Source: Polytrichum commune (lineage: Eukaryota > Streptophyta > Polytrichopsida > Polytrichales > Polytrichaceae). Taken from it: a stretch of DNA of 64,000 nucleotides. A program made the position numbers and the translations under genes. The notes under the pieces are model-generated. The model was given only the letters and a program-made list of their open reading frames with translations. It did no database searches and was not told the origin of the DNA. Positions 1 through 11,300 of this stretch are shown one piece after another. Each line of letters opens with the position of its first letter. Within the stretch, counting starts at the first letter, position 1. The DNA lies in assembly GCA_950295325.1 (NCBI GenBank), contig OX485807.1:13853001-13917000 (forward strand), written 5' to 3'.

Positions 1-310
1 GTTGATGTTATTAGCCATTTTTTTCATGGTTTTTAGAGATCGTATGAATATCTTAACCAATATCATGGTGAGTATTTTTTGGTTAAATATTCATATAGGT
101 CTCTCGGTCCAATTGTAATATTGAGCTTAGAATAGTTAATAAATGTCGAGGATGCAACCAACTTCTTTAACATGTGTATTCTCTTATGTTTGTACTTAGA
201 TCCACATCTAATCATACACCACTCAAATGTAGATGTTCGATTAAGCAAAATGGGCATGACTTGTGTTAGACTTTGTGGTTTAACTTTCCGTTCGCATTCA
301 TTACCAAAGA
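1..310 (-). repeat. Fragment of dispersed repeat family R1
   Basis: The stretch shares phrases with several other places in the window: 'cgtatgaatatct', 'attgagcttagaat', 'acatgtgt', 'caccactcaaatgtagatgt'. It has the orientation seen at 27.5-28.5 kb and is opposite to the copies at 1.44, 12.1, 15.3 and 31.9 kb. I name this family R1 only for cross-reference. Its superfamily is unknown because I could not find clean ends or a TSD. Short open frames here look like chance. Confidence 0.5.
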
Positions 311-1023
311 CTATTGTTGAGCAACTCACAACCAATTGTCTTTATTTGTATAAGATTACACTGCTCAAGAGATCAATTCCAAAATTGCACCCTATGTCTG
401 AGGTGAGTGCGGATTGGGAGAAGGAGGGGTGTCACGAAGTTGCACATAGAAAAGCATGTGAGACCAATGATAGCACGGGTCTAAATCATGGTGGCCAAAT
501 TTTAAAATTTGCATAGAAATATGATGGCATGTATGGATTAGCGTCAATTTAAGTCAAATACACAATAAATTGATAAACGGTGCAGTTTATAAACAAGATA
601 GAGTCTATAAAATAAATACATAGTGTTAATAAGGCCTTGAAAAATGCCTCAAAGTCCCGTTTCATCCACTAATAGGGTGCCATGTTATTCAAGAAATTTA
701 GATAAATAACCCATCTTTGATTAACCCTTGTCCGCACATAGTTTACACAAGTATATAGCTTATGATCCCCCAGGGCATCATGGTCACAATTCTTATGCTT
801 GACATAAAATGGTCATATAGGTCCAACTACCGAGTGTGTTGACCATTAAGCCTAGAATGATCACATGTATTTTGAGGGCGGAGCCTATTTCCAACACCCA
901 CCACGTTACATAGTTCTCTCAGGAGAACCTTGGGAGGGTGGAACCCTAGGTACCACCACCTTATCATAAGGTAGACATCCTTTATTCAATTATTTTTCTT
1001 ATTAGGGCACCCAAATTTGAGTG
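311..1023. other. Gene-free stretch
   Basis: I see no coding signal or bounded element here. It is AT-rich sequence with weak resemblance to the R1 family toward its right side, before the MITE that starts at 1027. Confidence 0.4.
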
Positions 1024-1026
1024 TTA

Positions 1027-1420
1027 GAGCATCCTCAGTCGGTCTAGGTAAAGCTCACTGCAAACCAAGACCTATCTTGCTTAAAATTGCTCAAAATTTA
1101 GAGGGAGTGCACCAAATCTTGCTTAAAATGGACAGATCCTCCCACACTCCCTCTAAATGTCAAAAATTTGGAGGGAGTGTGGGAGGATCTTTCCATTTTA
1201 AAGCAAGATTTGGTGCACTCCCTCTAAATTTTGAAAATGTGGTGTTTTCAATGAGGGATTTCACCTACGTCAAATTTTTACAATTCTTTTTTCTTGAGAA
1301 ATATCTCACGTTTATTTAGGTGTGCTTCTAATGATGGTAATTTCAGTTTCTAATTTTAGGTCAGTCAAAAGATAGGTTTTGGTTTGCAGTGAGCTTTACC
1401 TAGACCGACTGAGGATGCTC
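1027..1420. mobile_element. PIF/Harbinger-type MITE, TSD TTA
   Basis: Terminal inverted repeats of about 50 bp begin GAGCATCCTCAGTCGGTCTA and are almost perfectly repeated in reverse at 1370-1420. TTA at 1024-1026 and TTA at 1421-1423 form the 3-bp target duplication typical of PIF/Harbinger. Inside, 1090-1236 is a second long inverted repeat (motif GGAGGGAGTG against CACTCCCTCC), so the whole 394-bp element can fold into one hairpin. There is no coding capacity. Ends and TSD are seen directly; the superfamily rests on TSD length. Confidence 0.8.
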
Positions 1421-1440
1421 TTATGAGGTTTTCGTGTGGC

Positions 1441-1735
1441 TTCAACAACACATGCCAAAAGGCATCACATATTCAGAACATATACACCACATGCTTAAAC
1501 CATGATTCCCATACTAAGCTCAATAAGAATTGAAGAGGGGGGGTCTATATGACCACTTAATGAGCACAAGAATCTTCACTTTGATAATGAATAAAACCAT
1601 TCATACAAACTCCATAATTTATGAGGAAAGTTTCTACAACCTTGATTTGGAATTGCTAATCATCTCGTGTTTCATATCATAGGATAAGTGGGCAAGTGGG
1701 AAAAAGTAACCATTCAAGACCCATCTACCCTACGC
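1441..1735 (+). repeat. R1 dispersed repeat fragment
   Basis: It contains the R1 phrases 'tgaccacttaatgagcacaa', 'gataatgaataaaaccattc' and 'aaagtaaccattcaagaccc'. The same unit, tandemly amplified, makes the array at 15.6-17.75 kb. Confidence 0.6.
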
Positions 1736-1768
1736 TTGATTCTAACAATACACTAAATCACTCCGTGT

Positions 1769-2122
1769 GCCCTGGGCTAGATCACATCGTCATTCGGGTG
1801 GGCCCCGCCCCTCCCTCACTGCCCGGTCTTCCTGCCTGCACATGTGTGGGAACTCTTCCTTGTTGGGAACCAATGTGACAATACCCGGTCAAAATTGCGT
1901 ATATTCAAGTTGACATCACTTTCATTATTCCCAAGCTGGGTATTGACATGGTGGAGTTCATTCACATGTCAAAGGAGCTTTATGGCTTAAGTGACTGGGT
2001 ATTGTCACATTCGATACCAACAAGGAGGAGTTTCCATGTAGGCACGGGCAGGAAGACCGGACAATGAAGGAGGCGTGGGAGGGGCGGGCCCAACCGAATG
2101 ACAATGTGATCTAGCCCAGGGC
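1769..2122. mobile_element. Mutator-type MITE, copy 1, 9-bp TSD
   Basis: Long inverted repeats start GCCCTGGGCTAGATCACAT and run inward for more than 100 bp, with several indels. The flanks ACTCCGTGT (1760-1768) and ACTCCATGT (2123-2131) form a 9-bp target duplication with one mismatch. A 9-bp TSD with long TIRs is the Mutator signature. A second copy lies at 6520-6875. The element is non-coding and presumably moved by a transposase encoded elsewhere. Confidence 0.8.
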
Positions 2123-2159
2123 ACTCCATGTACTATTCTCCCTCTTAAATATGACACGT

Positions 2160-2700
2160 TTGGGAAACCCAAAAAAGTCGTGTTATCGAGGTGTCATCTT
2201 CTCATAAAACAAAATGACAAATGGCGTAAAGTTGTTGTATTATCGAGGGAATACGAAAACATAAGTAATATGAGCTTGAAATACATATACAACGAGTTTT
2301 CGCAATATAGATGGTATGAAATAATAATCTATAACTCCAAACAAATACAAATATTCTCAAGAACTCTTGAAATAGAAATCCAAAGCTCTATGGTGTTGTA
2401 GGCCACTCTGACCCTAACCGTGTCCATTATACGCTAGTAACCCTAATGATCATTAAGTTCCCAAGTAGTTCCCCAGTGAAAATGGATGTATTTTAAATGT
2501 ACATAACATAGATGAAAAGAATTTTAGCATGAAGTACCTCTTGAACATGACAAAACGGAGATTCTAAATGTCGCATTATTGAGTGTCGTGGTTGTATAAA
2601 AGAGGGAGTTTTGAGCCTAAAAAGTTGGGTCTTGCAAAAATGTGTTGTAATATCGAGGGTGTCGTATAAACGAGTGTTTGTATTAACAAGGTTTCGGTTT
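2160..2700 (+). repeat. Unclassified stretch with recurring 'TATCGAGG' motif
   Basis: Three spaced variants of 'gttgTATTATCGAGGgt' occur near 2180, 2232 and 2648, with a related 'cgcattattgagtgtcg' near 2572. The regular recurrence suggests an old amplified unit or a transposon remnant. I found no ends and no coding frame. Confidence 0.35.
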
Positions 2701-2932
2701 GACTCCGGCCGGCACCGGGAATCCCTCTTGGTATTGCAGGCTCCACCGACAGACCGCCTACCTTATTATTTCCTGGGGCCTTGGAACCATATTAAAGCAC
2801 AATTAAAATAGAGTCTTGGAACCAAATTAAAGCACAATCAGAACAAAGTTTTGGAGCCAAATTAAGCACAATTTTTAAATGAAGTTTATTGACAAACCCG
2901 CCACCAGAGTTCGCGAAGTTTTTGAAGCCTTA

Positions 2933-3522
2933 GGGCCACTTCACACATGAGCCAAGAGCCGTGACCTTGTAATGGTGAGGACCCTTGACTCTCATCCAAA
3001 GGCCGTACCATGGGTGTTGGGAAAGCCATTTTATGTAGTCTTGGGCCCTCAAGCATAGTGTGAAGTGAGAATGAACCATGTTGCGGGACCATTGCATATT
3101 TTGTTGGCGGAAAAAGAGGGGAGGATTTGGTTTAATATAATATGTCTCCAAATTTATCAATTTAAGATAACTACTTGGTGGTGTTTGTCTGTCCTGGAAT
3201 CTATCTTGGAATCTGCCATGCAGTCTGTCCTGAAATCTGTCCTGCTGGGAAAAATATTAAAAAAGTCATGGTCTCCCGGAATTTGCGTCAAGCCCACCTC
3301 TTGGAGGTGGGTCTGACGCAAATTCCGGTAGACCATGCACCCTTATCCACAACTAGCCATGTAGGACTCCATGTAGACTTTTCATCCACGAACTTTTCTT
3401 TGGGCCTTTAGGCCTTCACCTCCTAGTGTGAAGTGAACTTGGACGGTCTCCGCCTTTTCGACCAATGAGAGCTCTTACATTGCCATGGTCAAGGGCCTTC
3501 AGCCTTGTGTGTAAAGTGGCCC
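2933..3522. mobile_element. PIF/Harbinger-type MITE, copy 1, TSD TTA
   Basis: The left end is GGGCCACTTCACACATGAG, mirrored at the right end by 'tgtgtaaagtggccc'. TTA at 2930-2932 and 3523-3525 is the target duplication. A near-perfect inner palindrome lies at about 3271-3341 ('ggaatttgcgtca' against 'tgacgcaaattcc'). A shorter relative with the same ends and TSD is at 62965-63411. It is non-coding; small open frames inside are by-products of the palindromes. Confidence 0.75.
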
Positions 3523-4310
3523 TTAGTGGCTAATTGCCGGTAGTTGCTACGAAGGGTCGGATTTTTTCCAATTTACATCGGCAAGAGCCGGTCTTTTGTA
3601 AAATCAATTGGCCAATTGCCTATATTTTCATATTTTCATTGGCCAATATCCGATTAAATGGAATTCATATTGGCACTAATTGTTTAAAAAATGTATGAAA
3701 AGTCATTAGAAATCATTTCTTAGTACAAAATCTTGAATAAGTGAAAAGAAAGGCATGTTCAAAACTTTAAATTTGAAGAGTTAATATCCTTGGCAGGAAT
3801 TGAACCTAGCAATGCCTTCACTGCTTGAAGGCCAAGGGTCCCCCAATTCTTCATAGAAGCAATTGGATTTGGTCATGGAAAGGTTGCATAATTCAAAAAG
3901 TTTAAGGTTTAGGGTACTTCCTCAAGTGCATCATCAGATGCCCCAAACAAATAGCGCTCAAGATGCTTCCGGCTGAAATCCAGTAACTCACAAGAAGAAT
4001 CGGCTACATTTCCAGGACATTTTCTGGTCCATCGACTAATTGCCGGAGGATTGAAATTACAGTCATATTGCCATCCGATGGTTGGAAATTTGGACTGGCC
4101 ATGAGGGGAAATCCATTGGCTGATGATGAACTAGCCGTCGGTTTTCCCCGAACATAGCCCGCCACCCAACCGGGGCCAACGAAAACCATCATGAGGTGTC
4201 CGGGTAGATTTGTGGTCAAAATCCTAGTGTTTCCAAGTCCAATTGGTTACATGTTGTGATTTTTTTGATTTTTTTGGAAGTTTTGAACTTCAACCGGTTC
4301 ATTTTGAAAC
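3523..4310. other. Gene-free stretch with a tRNA-like relic
   Basis: On the minus strand, 3786-3850 reads like a degenerate tRNA half with a B-box-like GGTTCAATTCC; the A box is poor, so it is at best a SINE or tRNA relic. A 71-codon open frame on the minus strand (4004-4219) matches no family I recognise and is probably chance. Confidence 0.3.
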
Positions 4311-4312
4311 TA

Positions 4313-4485
4313 CATTGATTATCCCAATTAGTGCATGTTACTTATACGGAGTTACGCAATGCTATAACTATTTGATGAGAACGTAATATTTTACCAAGCA
4401 AAGTCATTCATGTTCTATAATGTCCGAGACGTTATAGCATTGCATAACTTTGAATGCTAACACGCACTAATCGGGATCATCACTC
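4313..4485. mobile_element. TA-flanked foldback MITE (copy a)
   Basis: The left end CATTGATTATCCCAATTAGTG pairs with the right end 'cactaatcgggatcatcactc'. TA dinucleotides (4311-4312, 4486-4487) flank both ends. The 173-bp element folds on itself, with the inner arms matching ('gttacgcaatgctata' against 'tatagcattgcataac'). TA flanks suggest a Tc1/mariner (Stowaway-like) origin, but the TIR is not the classical Stowaway sequence. Relatives lie at 5168-5387 and 10545-10955. Confidence 0.6.
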
Positions 4486-5167
4486 TAGCAGTTGGTTCTC
4501 CCTGTTCATTGTCATCATGTTGTAAGTTAACAGAACTTCTCACAACTAAAATGTGGAATTTTGAGTTAATGTAACTATGAAATAGTATTATAGCCGCCAC
4601 GTAGTTAAGGTTGCAACATCTATAACCGATAAAATATGAGAATTTGCATATGTTTAGGAGGAGAAATAGTGGGGAATTGTTTTTCTTGCAAAGAGAAACG
4701 ATTTCTAAGGAGACTACAAAAAATTAATTAAAACATCTTCATGAATTTGGAAATTGATATAAATTTTGAAGCGGTAAAGTTACGGTAACACATGGTCGAT
4801 CTATAAGTTATCCCATAACCGCTCATCTAAATGCTAATGCTTGGCTGCAACAATTGTAAAAACTCTTATGAGGGTAATCAATTAGAAGCTGACACCACAT
4901 AACCCTTACCTCCGTTCGCCTAAAACATGTAGATCATATCCATGTCGGCATTACATGACCCTAGTGAGTGGTTTAACAAACATAGTCGACTACAGATGCC
5001 TTGACCTTAAACCCCACAAATGGTGGTTTCTTTGTTGTTGAAGCATGGTATATGGTAGACATAACCATTTCCAATATCCACCCCAAACTCTATTCATAGA
5101 GTCCCCTAAAGCCGTGAAGTTTCACACGTGTGGCCGTCATTCTATAATTCGGGATGTTGGAAATAGG

Positions 5168-5387
5168 TACCATGTATATTCCAATTAGTGTGTGTTATTA
5201 TTTGGAGTTACACAATGCAATGAAGTTTTACTTAGGAGTTCAAATTTCACTAATGAAAGTTCAACAAGTTGTTCAGATATTATAGAAGACAAATGATTTT
5301 GCTTGATAAAATATTACATTCTCATTAAATAATCATAGCATCGCGTGACTCCAAATAGTAACACGCACTAATGGGATAATCAGTGTA
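5168..5387. mobile_element. TA-flanked foldback MITE (copy b)
   Basis: It shares 'ccaattagtgtgtgttatta', 'tttggagttac' and the right end 'actaatgggataatcagtgta' with the element at 4313. The left end is degenerate. It is non-coding. Confidence 0.5.
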
Positions 5388-6510
5388 GTCACCAAGTGAG
5401 AGAGGAAATATAGTTGTTGAGGAGTTTAGTGTGATGGAAAAAGTGAGTCAAAGAGAGACGAATTTGGGTCTCTTGAAGAAGGCACTTTGTATACTCAAGT
5501 TTTTGTCTACCAATTATCACAAATAGGTCATCTTGAGTTGTGATTATGGGTTGGGAGAGAATTATGCCTTTGAAGAATTGTTATAATTCATTACTTCAAA
5601 AGAAATTGTGATTTTTTGGTTTAAAATTCATGTTATCAATTTGTAGGCATGTAAAAAATCACTCCATGATCGCACGTGTACCACACTTTAGCAAAATTGC
5701 TAAAGTCATCAGAAATGGGTATGTCTACCTCAACAGTACAAACAAATTAACCATCCCAGTGCATCAAGAGACCGCACGAAACAGTCCTAATATTGTTGGC
5801 CACATAGTTTTTTCTAGAGCCCACACTGATTCTCATAATAAGAATTATGTGGTCACATTAACTTTCAATCCACACTAAATTTCTAGTAGAAAATTAATAT
5901 GGACCACATTAATTTATTTTCTTAAAAAAATTTAATGCGAGTAATTATTTTAGTTTGTGCTATTTTTTTCCTATAATTAATATTCAATGTGTTAGTCGAC
6001 AATCTTCACAAGACTTAGGGGAAGAACCAAAGATCTCACACCCACATTACATTCACCCTGAATAGAAAATTAGTGTTGCCCAAGCTAATTATTTTCATGC
6101 TAATTTTTCAACTACGCGAATAGGACTAATTAGCGTAACTTACAAACAAGCTATTGCCAAAAGAAATCAAAATTTTAAAATGAAGAAGTGTTTTTCTTTA
6201 AGAAATAAACAGGGGTATGGGGGAGGTGCCTTGACTTTAACGGCTCAACTTTAATAGGCATAGGACTACACTACACCACACCAATTACGGTAAATGTTCC
6301 GGCCTCATTATTGAACACAAAGTGTAGCAGGGTTTAAAATGTTGGTCCATGCAATTTACTAATTGGAAATATTTAATATTATAGGTCCACGTTGTACATT
6401 ATAATTTTCCTATTGGGTTGCAAATAGTTTGTATCTAAAAAGGATTCCAACTTCACTAAAAGAGCTAGGAATATCATAGGGGGCATGACAAGTGTAACTA
6501 AGGTTGCAGA
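5388..6510. other. Gene-free stretch
   Basis: I see nothing I can name. The sequence is AT-rich, and an 82-codon open frame on the plus strand (5630-5878) has no recognisable motif. Confidence 0.35.
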
Positions 6511-6519
6511 CTACATCTT

Positions 6520-6875
6520 GCCCCAGGCTAGATCACATCTTCATTCAATTAGGCCATGCCCCTCTCTCGCCTCTTTCACTATCTGGTCTTCCTTCCCGCA
6601 CCTGTATGGGAACTCCTACCCGTTGGGAACCAATGTGACAATACCCAATCACTTAAGTCATTAAGCTCCTTTGGCATGCGAAGGAACTCCATCAATTAAC
6701 TTGGGAATAATGAAAGTGATGTCAACTTGAACATTTGTAAATTTGAACGGGTATTGTCACATTGATTTCCAACGAGGAAGAGTTCCCAGGCATATGTGGG
6801 CAGGAAGACCGAGCAGTGAAGGAGGCGTGGGAGGGGCGGGGCCCAGCCGAATGACGATGTGTTCTAGCCTGGGGC
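6520..6875. mobile_element. Mutator-type MITE, copy 2, perfect 9-bp TSD
   Basis: The ends GCCCCAGGCTAGATCAC and 'ctagcctggggc' are inverted repeats, extending inward through shared blocks such as 'gggaaccaatgtgacaatac'. The 9-bp flank CTACATCTT occurs at 6511-6519 and again, unchanged, at 6876-6884. It clearly belongs to the same family as 1769-2122, with similar length (356 bp against 354) and order of blocks. The intact TSD suggests this insertion is younger than copy 1. Confidence 0.85.
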
Positions 6876-7396
6876 CTACATCTTGCACTCCTAGTACTGT
6901 GGTCCACTATATTTTTGACACATCATCATAATGTTGGTCAATGTAACTTTTTTTGACCCATGTCATTTTTGAGTCCATGGTATCGTATGTTCACTAAGAA
7001 TTTGCTTGGGTAGGTCACTTAGTGCATTTTCAAAATGATGTGCAACCCCGTAATACAGGATGGATTCAATTTATTTGACATAAATTTTTTAAAAGACTTC
7101 CACATAATTTAGAGGCCATGAAAAGTGTATTATCCCATTACAAGTAATGTAGATAGACTTTAATTGTGGACCATTCAATTTTTTATTATTAATATAGGAG
7201 TTCAAGATAAGGACCCTAGGATTTATGTCAATTAGGCATAATTCTGCATACATGCTTCATGATATTTGGATGAAAATTGCAACATCATATTCCCAAAAAG
7301 GATAGGAATTTCCGTTTGTTACTGGTCATCTTCCTCGTCCGCAATCCTGCACTCTTGTTTGCCAACACCTAGGGTTTCAGTTTCACTTTGTTGAGA

Positions 7397-7777
7397 CCAC
7401 ACTAAATATGATATTTAGTGTCACCAATTCTAATTGTCTTGATCAATACTAATTGTAAAATTGTGGTATCGTGTCACCAACACTAAATGTTAACCCAACA
7501 CTATTTATCATCCCTTGTAACAAATTTGGGGGTTTATAGATTTACAGTGTTGCAATTATTGTCATTCACCAAGTGATATTTCATCCAAATTTCGTTCGTC
7601 CATGAAAATATTACATCACAAGTTGTTGACAAGAGAGAATAGGGTTTTGGCCAATGGATGAACTCATCCATCATCGATGACAATATTTTGTTCACGTATT
7701 CATAAGAAGTGTCATCCGAAAAAGTTACCATAATGACATTAAATATTGTAAGACACTAAATTTCATATTTAGTGTGG
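7397..7777. mobile_element. Foldback element with palindromic ends
   Basis: The left end CCACACTAAATATGATATTT and the right end (reverse complement CCACACTAAATATGAAATTT) are inverted repeats, and each end is itself nearly palindromic (ACTAAATAT.ATATTTAGT). No clear TSD was found. The element at 8009-8225 has related ends. It is non-coding. Confidence 0.5.
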
Positions 7778-8008
7778 TGTTCTTTGGTTTTTTTCTCTAT
7801 TTTTTTTTTAAGGTTTACAAAACAAGGGAAGCAGAGAGAAGTATATAGGTTAACAACACATTGTGGGATGGGTCTAGAATACCATGGAGTGGGTGTTGTG
7901 TTTATGAACACAAGTTCATTATTGTTGTGTTTCCACCCTAAGCCTCTTTTTGTGATGCATGATGTTATTGTGATATTATACCCTAGCAAATTTGCATACT
8001 TGTAAGTA

Positions 8009-8225
8009 CACTAAGTGTGATATTTAGTGTCACTTACTATTTGGAATTACGCAATGTATATCTATTTATTTAATATCTCATATTTTCACCAACAAATGTT
8101 AAATTGATTGTTTAAACACTATAGAACATCAAAAACTTTACTTGGTAAAAAATTACATCAATGTTAAAAAGACATAGCACCGTGTAAATCCAAATAGTAA
8201 GTGACACTAAACATCATAAATAGTG
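8009..8225. mobile_element. TA-flanked foldback MITE
   Basis: The ends CACTAAGTGTGATATTTAGTG and 'cactaaacatcataaatagtg' are inverted repeats continuing into 'cacttactatttgga' against 'tccaaatagtaagtg'. TA dinucleotides at 8007-8008 and 8226-8227 flank it. Length is 217 bp. A Tc1/mariner origin is possible from the TA flanks. Confidence 0.55.
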
Positions 8226-8227
8226 TA

Positions 8228-9263
8228 GTTCTTAAATTATGCTTAATTTCTTGTTGCAAATCTTTCATGTTATGCTCTTGGAATGATTTCGTTCATGTTG
8301 TCATAGTTGTGTCTTTCTAAAGTGTTGCATTTGTATAGTTTACCAATGGTGTCATATGAATCAACCTTTTTATTGCCATGGGTTTTCTTTTTGCGCCACT
8401 TTTCCAATGTATATGCTTTTGAATTTTTTTTAATTACAAAAAATCTAGACTACCAAAAAATGCAATAACATTTGCAACATAACTAATGATGGGATGGAAT
8501 AAAATAAGTCCATTTTGAGAATTAAGTAATTTTAGGGAGCTTGTAAATCATGTTGTCAAGGTAAATAGCCCTCACACAAATACTCATCAGACGCACGTGG
8601 TGCACAAAATCCCTATAGAGTAACCTATCCAAGGGAATTTGGAATTGATGTTTCCTTAACATAGCATGAAATACTATGGGTTGGGAATTATATGAGTAGT
8701 ATAATATGAATGTTATACTATATACACCATTATATAAGAAAGCATACCTTTCACACCTTCACTACAAGCTAAAAGTTAGTGTATATAGTTAGGGTTCCCA
8801 TGGTAAACACACATTATTTACCATAACATTGTAGTGAAAAAATAGTTTGGAACTTCTTTAAACCGTAAAGTATTATTGCATCAAAAAGAATAAGAATAAG
8901 GTCATGACCAAATAACCACTTTGAACCAATAAGAAATGTTGTTTCAATTATTCAAAGCTATAAAGGTGCCCAAAATCGGTTGGTTGTAAGGCTTGAGAGC
9001 ATAGTGCAAGGGATACTTTGAATCAGTGGAAAGCAAGGGTTGTGAATTGCAATGGCCTAGACTTCAAGTGAAGGTAACTAGACCTTCATAACATTACTCA
9101 TTGTACAACTCCCATTTCATGGGTTTTGGGAATATGATAGTGAGATGCTTGAAAAGTTGCATAGGGAGACTTAGATTCATATTGATCTCCCAACATCTCT
9201 CACATAATAATATTTTGAGGGTCCATGTTGATGAGTAATGTTATGTTCAAATTGAATCATCAC
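8228..9263. other. Gene-free stretch
   Basis: AT-rich sequence with no frame, repeat boundary or RNA gene that I can support. Confidence 0.35.
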
Positions 9264-9271
9264 GCGCATTT

Positions 9272-9767
9272 CCCAGGGAGTGCACTGTTCAAGTACTGTA
9301 TTTATACACGTGGGTGCACAAAAGGGGTATTATTTAAAACAAGCATGTACAAAATGTACGTACAAGAGACATATTGCTATTAAGCAAGAAGTAGATATAC
9401 ATGAGGCTATAGAAAAATATATGTAAAGTACGCATTTACGCGTTTACGCGTTCAAGTCAAACCTGGACCAAGAATCATGTGTTTTTTCATCCACTAAGTA
9501 ACGACTTTATAACTAAAAATCCATGATTTGATATTATACATATAATAGGGCCATATTTTTGCATTTCCAAACATTTGTACACATGTTATATACAATTTCT
9601 GTATTTGTTTTTGGACCCTTGTGTATGTATGGAAATGTATTTTGAAGCAATGAGATTTGTAAGTATATTGCTTGATTTTAGCAAAAATAAAATGTATACA
9701 GGGGTATTTTAATAAGGGGCATGCACGCACGTGATGCTTGGTTTTAATGAATAGTGCACTCCCTGAG
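9272..9767. mobile_element. hAT-type MITE, 8-bp TSD
   Basis: The ends CCCAGGGAGTGCACTGTTCA and 'tgaatagtgcactccctgag' are inverted repeats, and GCGCATTT flanks the element on both sides (9264-9271 and 9768-9775). An 8-bp TSD with a CAGGG-type TIR is the hAT pattern. There is no transposase frame. A left-end-only relative begins near 11105. Confidence 0.7.
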
Positions 9768-9775
9768 GCGCATTT

Positions 9776-10543
9776 GGTATTATAAGCACCTTCACCTTCC
9801 ATTTCCTTTGCAAGTTCGAGCATGTGCTCAAGCTTGCAAAGGATCAGGCTAGCGCATGGCATCTTTTAAGGCTTGTAAGCGGATTGTCTATTTGTTTCAC
9901 TCAAGAGATGGCATGCACTTATCTTTTGATTTCATGATTCTAGTTATTCAAACTTTTGTGCATCCACGATGCATCATACTAATGCATTTACAAATGGATG
10001 AGTTGACTACATTGAGCATCACGGTGATGCTCAATGTTAGTGTACACAAAGCAACTCAAAATCTACCACTGAAGTTGGTACAAAAGCTAAAACATTTGGT
10101 CTATGAAGTGTATAGATTGCTAGCACATAAAGGTATACAATTGCCCAAAGTCTTGAGCATATCCTTGATTTCGAATCCAAATTCAATGATCTAGGATCCC
10201 CTAGTTGTTTTTCATTTTATACAACACCTATGATTCATGGTTCATTACGATCAAATTGTAAGTCATTATCCTTTTTTGAAGCCCTACATCATTTATAAAG
10301 GTAGACTATACATATATAGGATGCTTGGTTAACCTTTTCCATTTATAAAGTTAACCTCACATGGATAAATGACACCTATGGCATTTCTATATACGTGTAC
10401 GTATCTCTAACCTAGTCACAATTGAAGTACATCTTTGCTTCCCTTCCAGTTACCTATCATATAATCCATATTCGTATAATAACCTTATAAGCCTTGATTT
10501 TTACTTCCCGATAACTTTTGTATGAAGTTACATCTATGTGCTT
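9776..10543. other. Gene-free stretch with an orphan open frame
   Basis: A 112-codon frame on the plus strand (9856-10194) is the longest in the first 18 kb. I recognise no domain, its composition is like the flanks, and I see no splice or promoter context. I do not call it a gene. Confidence 0.3.
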
Positions 10544-10544
10544 A

Positions 10545-10955
10545 CCACACTAATTATCCCAATTAGTGAGGGACGGCTAATAGTGTGTGTGAAAAATTAG
10601 TGAAGGGTGATACTACATTTCTTCACACTATGAAACGAGTGCCACCAAAAGGTCTAGGAAGCACGGTTCATCTCAACACTATTCACAAAAATATTGTTCA
10701 TAGCAACACTATTCACTAAACAGACCAACATTATTCATTGACAAACATGCGTTTGCATATAAATTGTCTTTGTTGCTCTACAATCATGATAGAGCACGCA
10801 TGAATTTTTTTCTTGAAACATATGGCAAATGAGCATGTAGTCGTGAATTTAGTATCACTTGGTAAAAAAAATTAGTCCTCACTAGTTTTGTGACTTGGCA
10901 AAATAGTGTGTGTTTCGGGAATTTTTACCACACACACTAATTGGGATAATCAATG
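10545..10955. mobile_element. TA-flanked foldback element, enlarged copy
   Basis: The left end 'acactaattatcccaattag' and the right end 'cactaattgggataatcaatg' match the family at 4313-4485, with TA on both outer sides (10543-10544 and 10956-10957). At 411 bp it is more than twice the length of copy a, so the middle is extra sequence. Confidence 0.5.
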
Positions 10956-11104
10956 TACTTTATTCATGTAATGCAACATTCTCTTAACAAACATGCTTAA
11001 TAAAATGGAAATGGAGAAAATGGAGGCACTGACAACTGACATTAACTTCAGTTTGCTTCTTTATGACTTTTGCTCCCTTACAATATCCTTACACCTCTCT
11101 CTAA

Positions 11105-11300
11105 CCCAGGAAGTGCACTAGATTTTCGTACATGTAGCACGTGGGTGCATAGAAGAGGTATTAATTGTGACTATGGTTTACAAAACATACATAGGGCCGG
11201 GGTACTAAGTTTATTGGAATACATATATATTATTATGCTCTACAGAAATTTGGACCCGTACGTAAATTTACAACCATGGCATACGTATATAGAAGATTAG
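11105..11300. repeat. Left part of a hAT-type MITE (truncated)
   Basis: It begins CCCAGGAAGTGCACTAGATT and continues with 'cacgtgggtgcatagaagaggtatt', matching the left part of the element at 9272 ('cacgtgggtgcacaaaaggggtatt'). No matching right end was seen. Confidence 0.45.

Noticed and set aside
9856..10194. 112-codon frame between two MITEs
   Set aside because: No recognisable domain, no supporting structure, and ordinary AT-rich composition.
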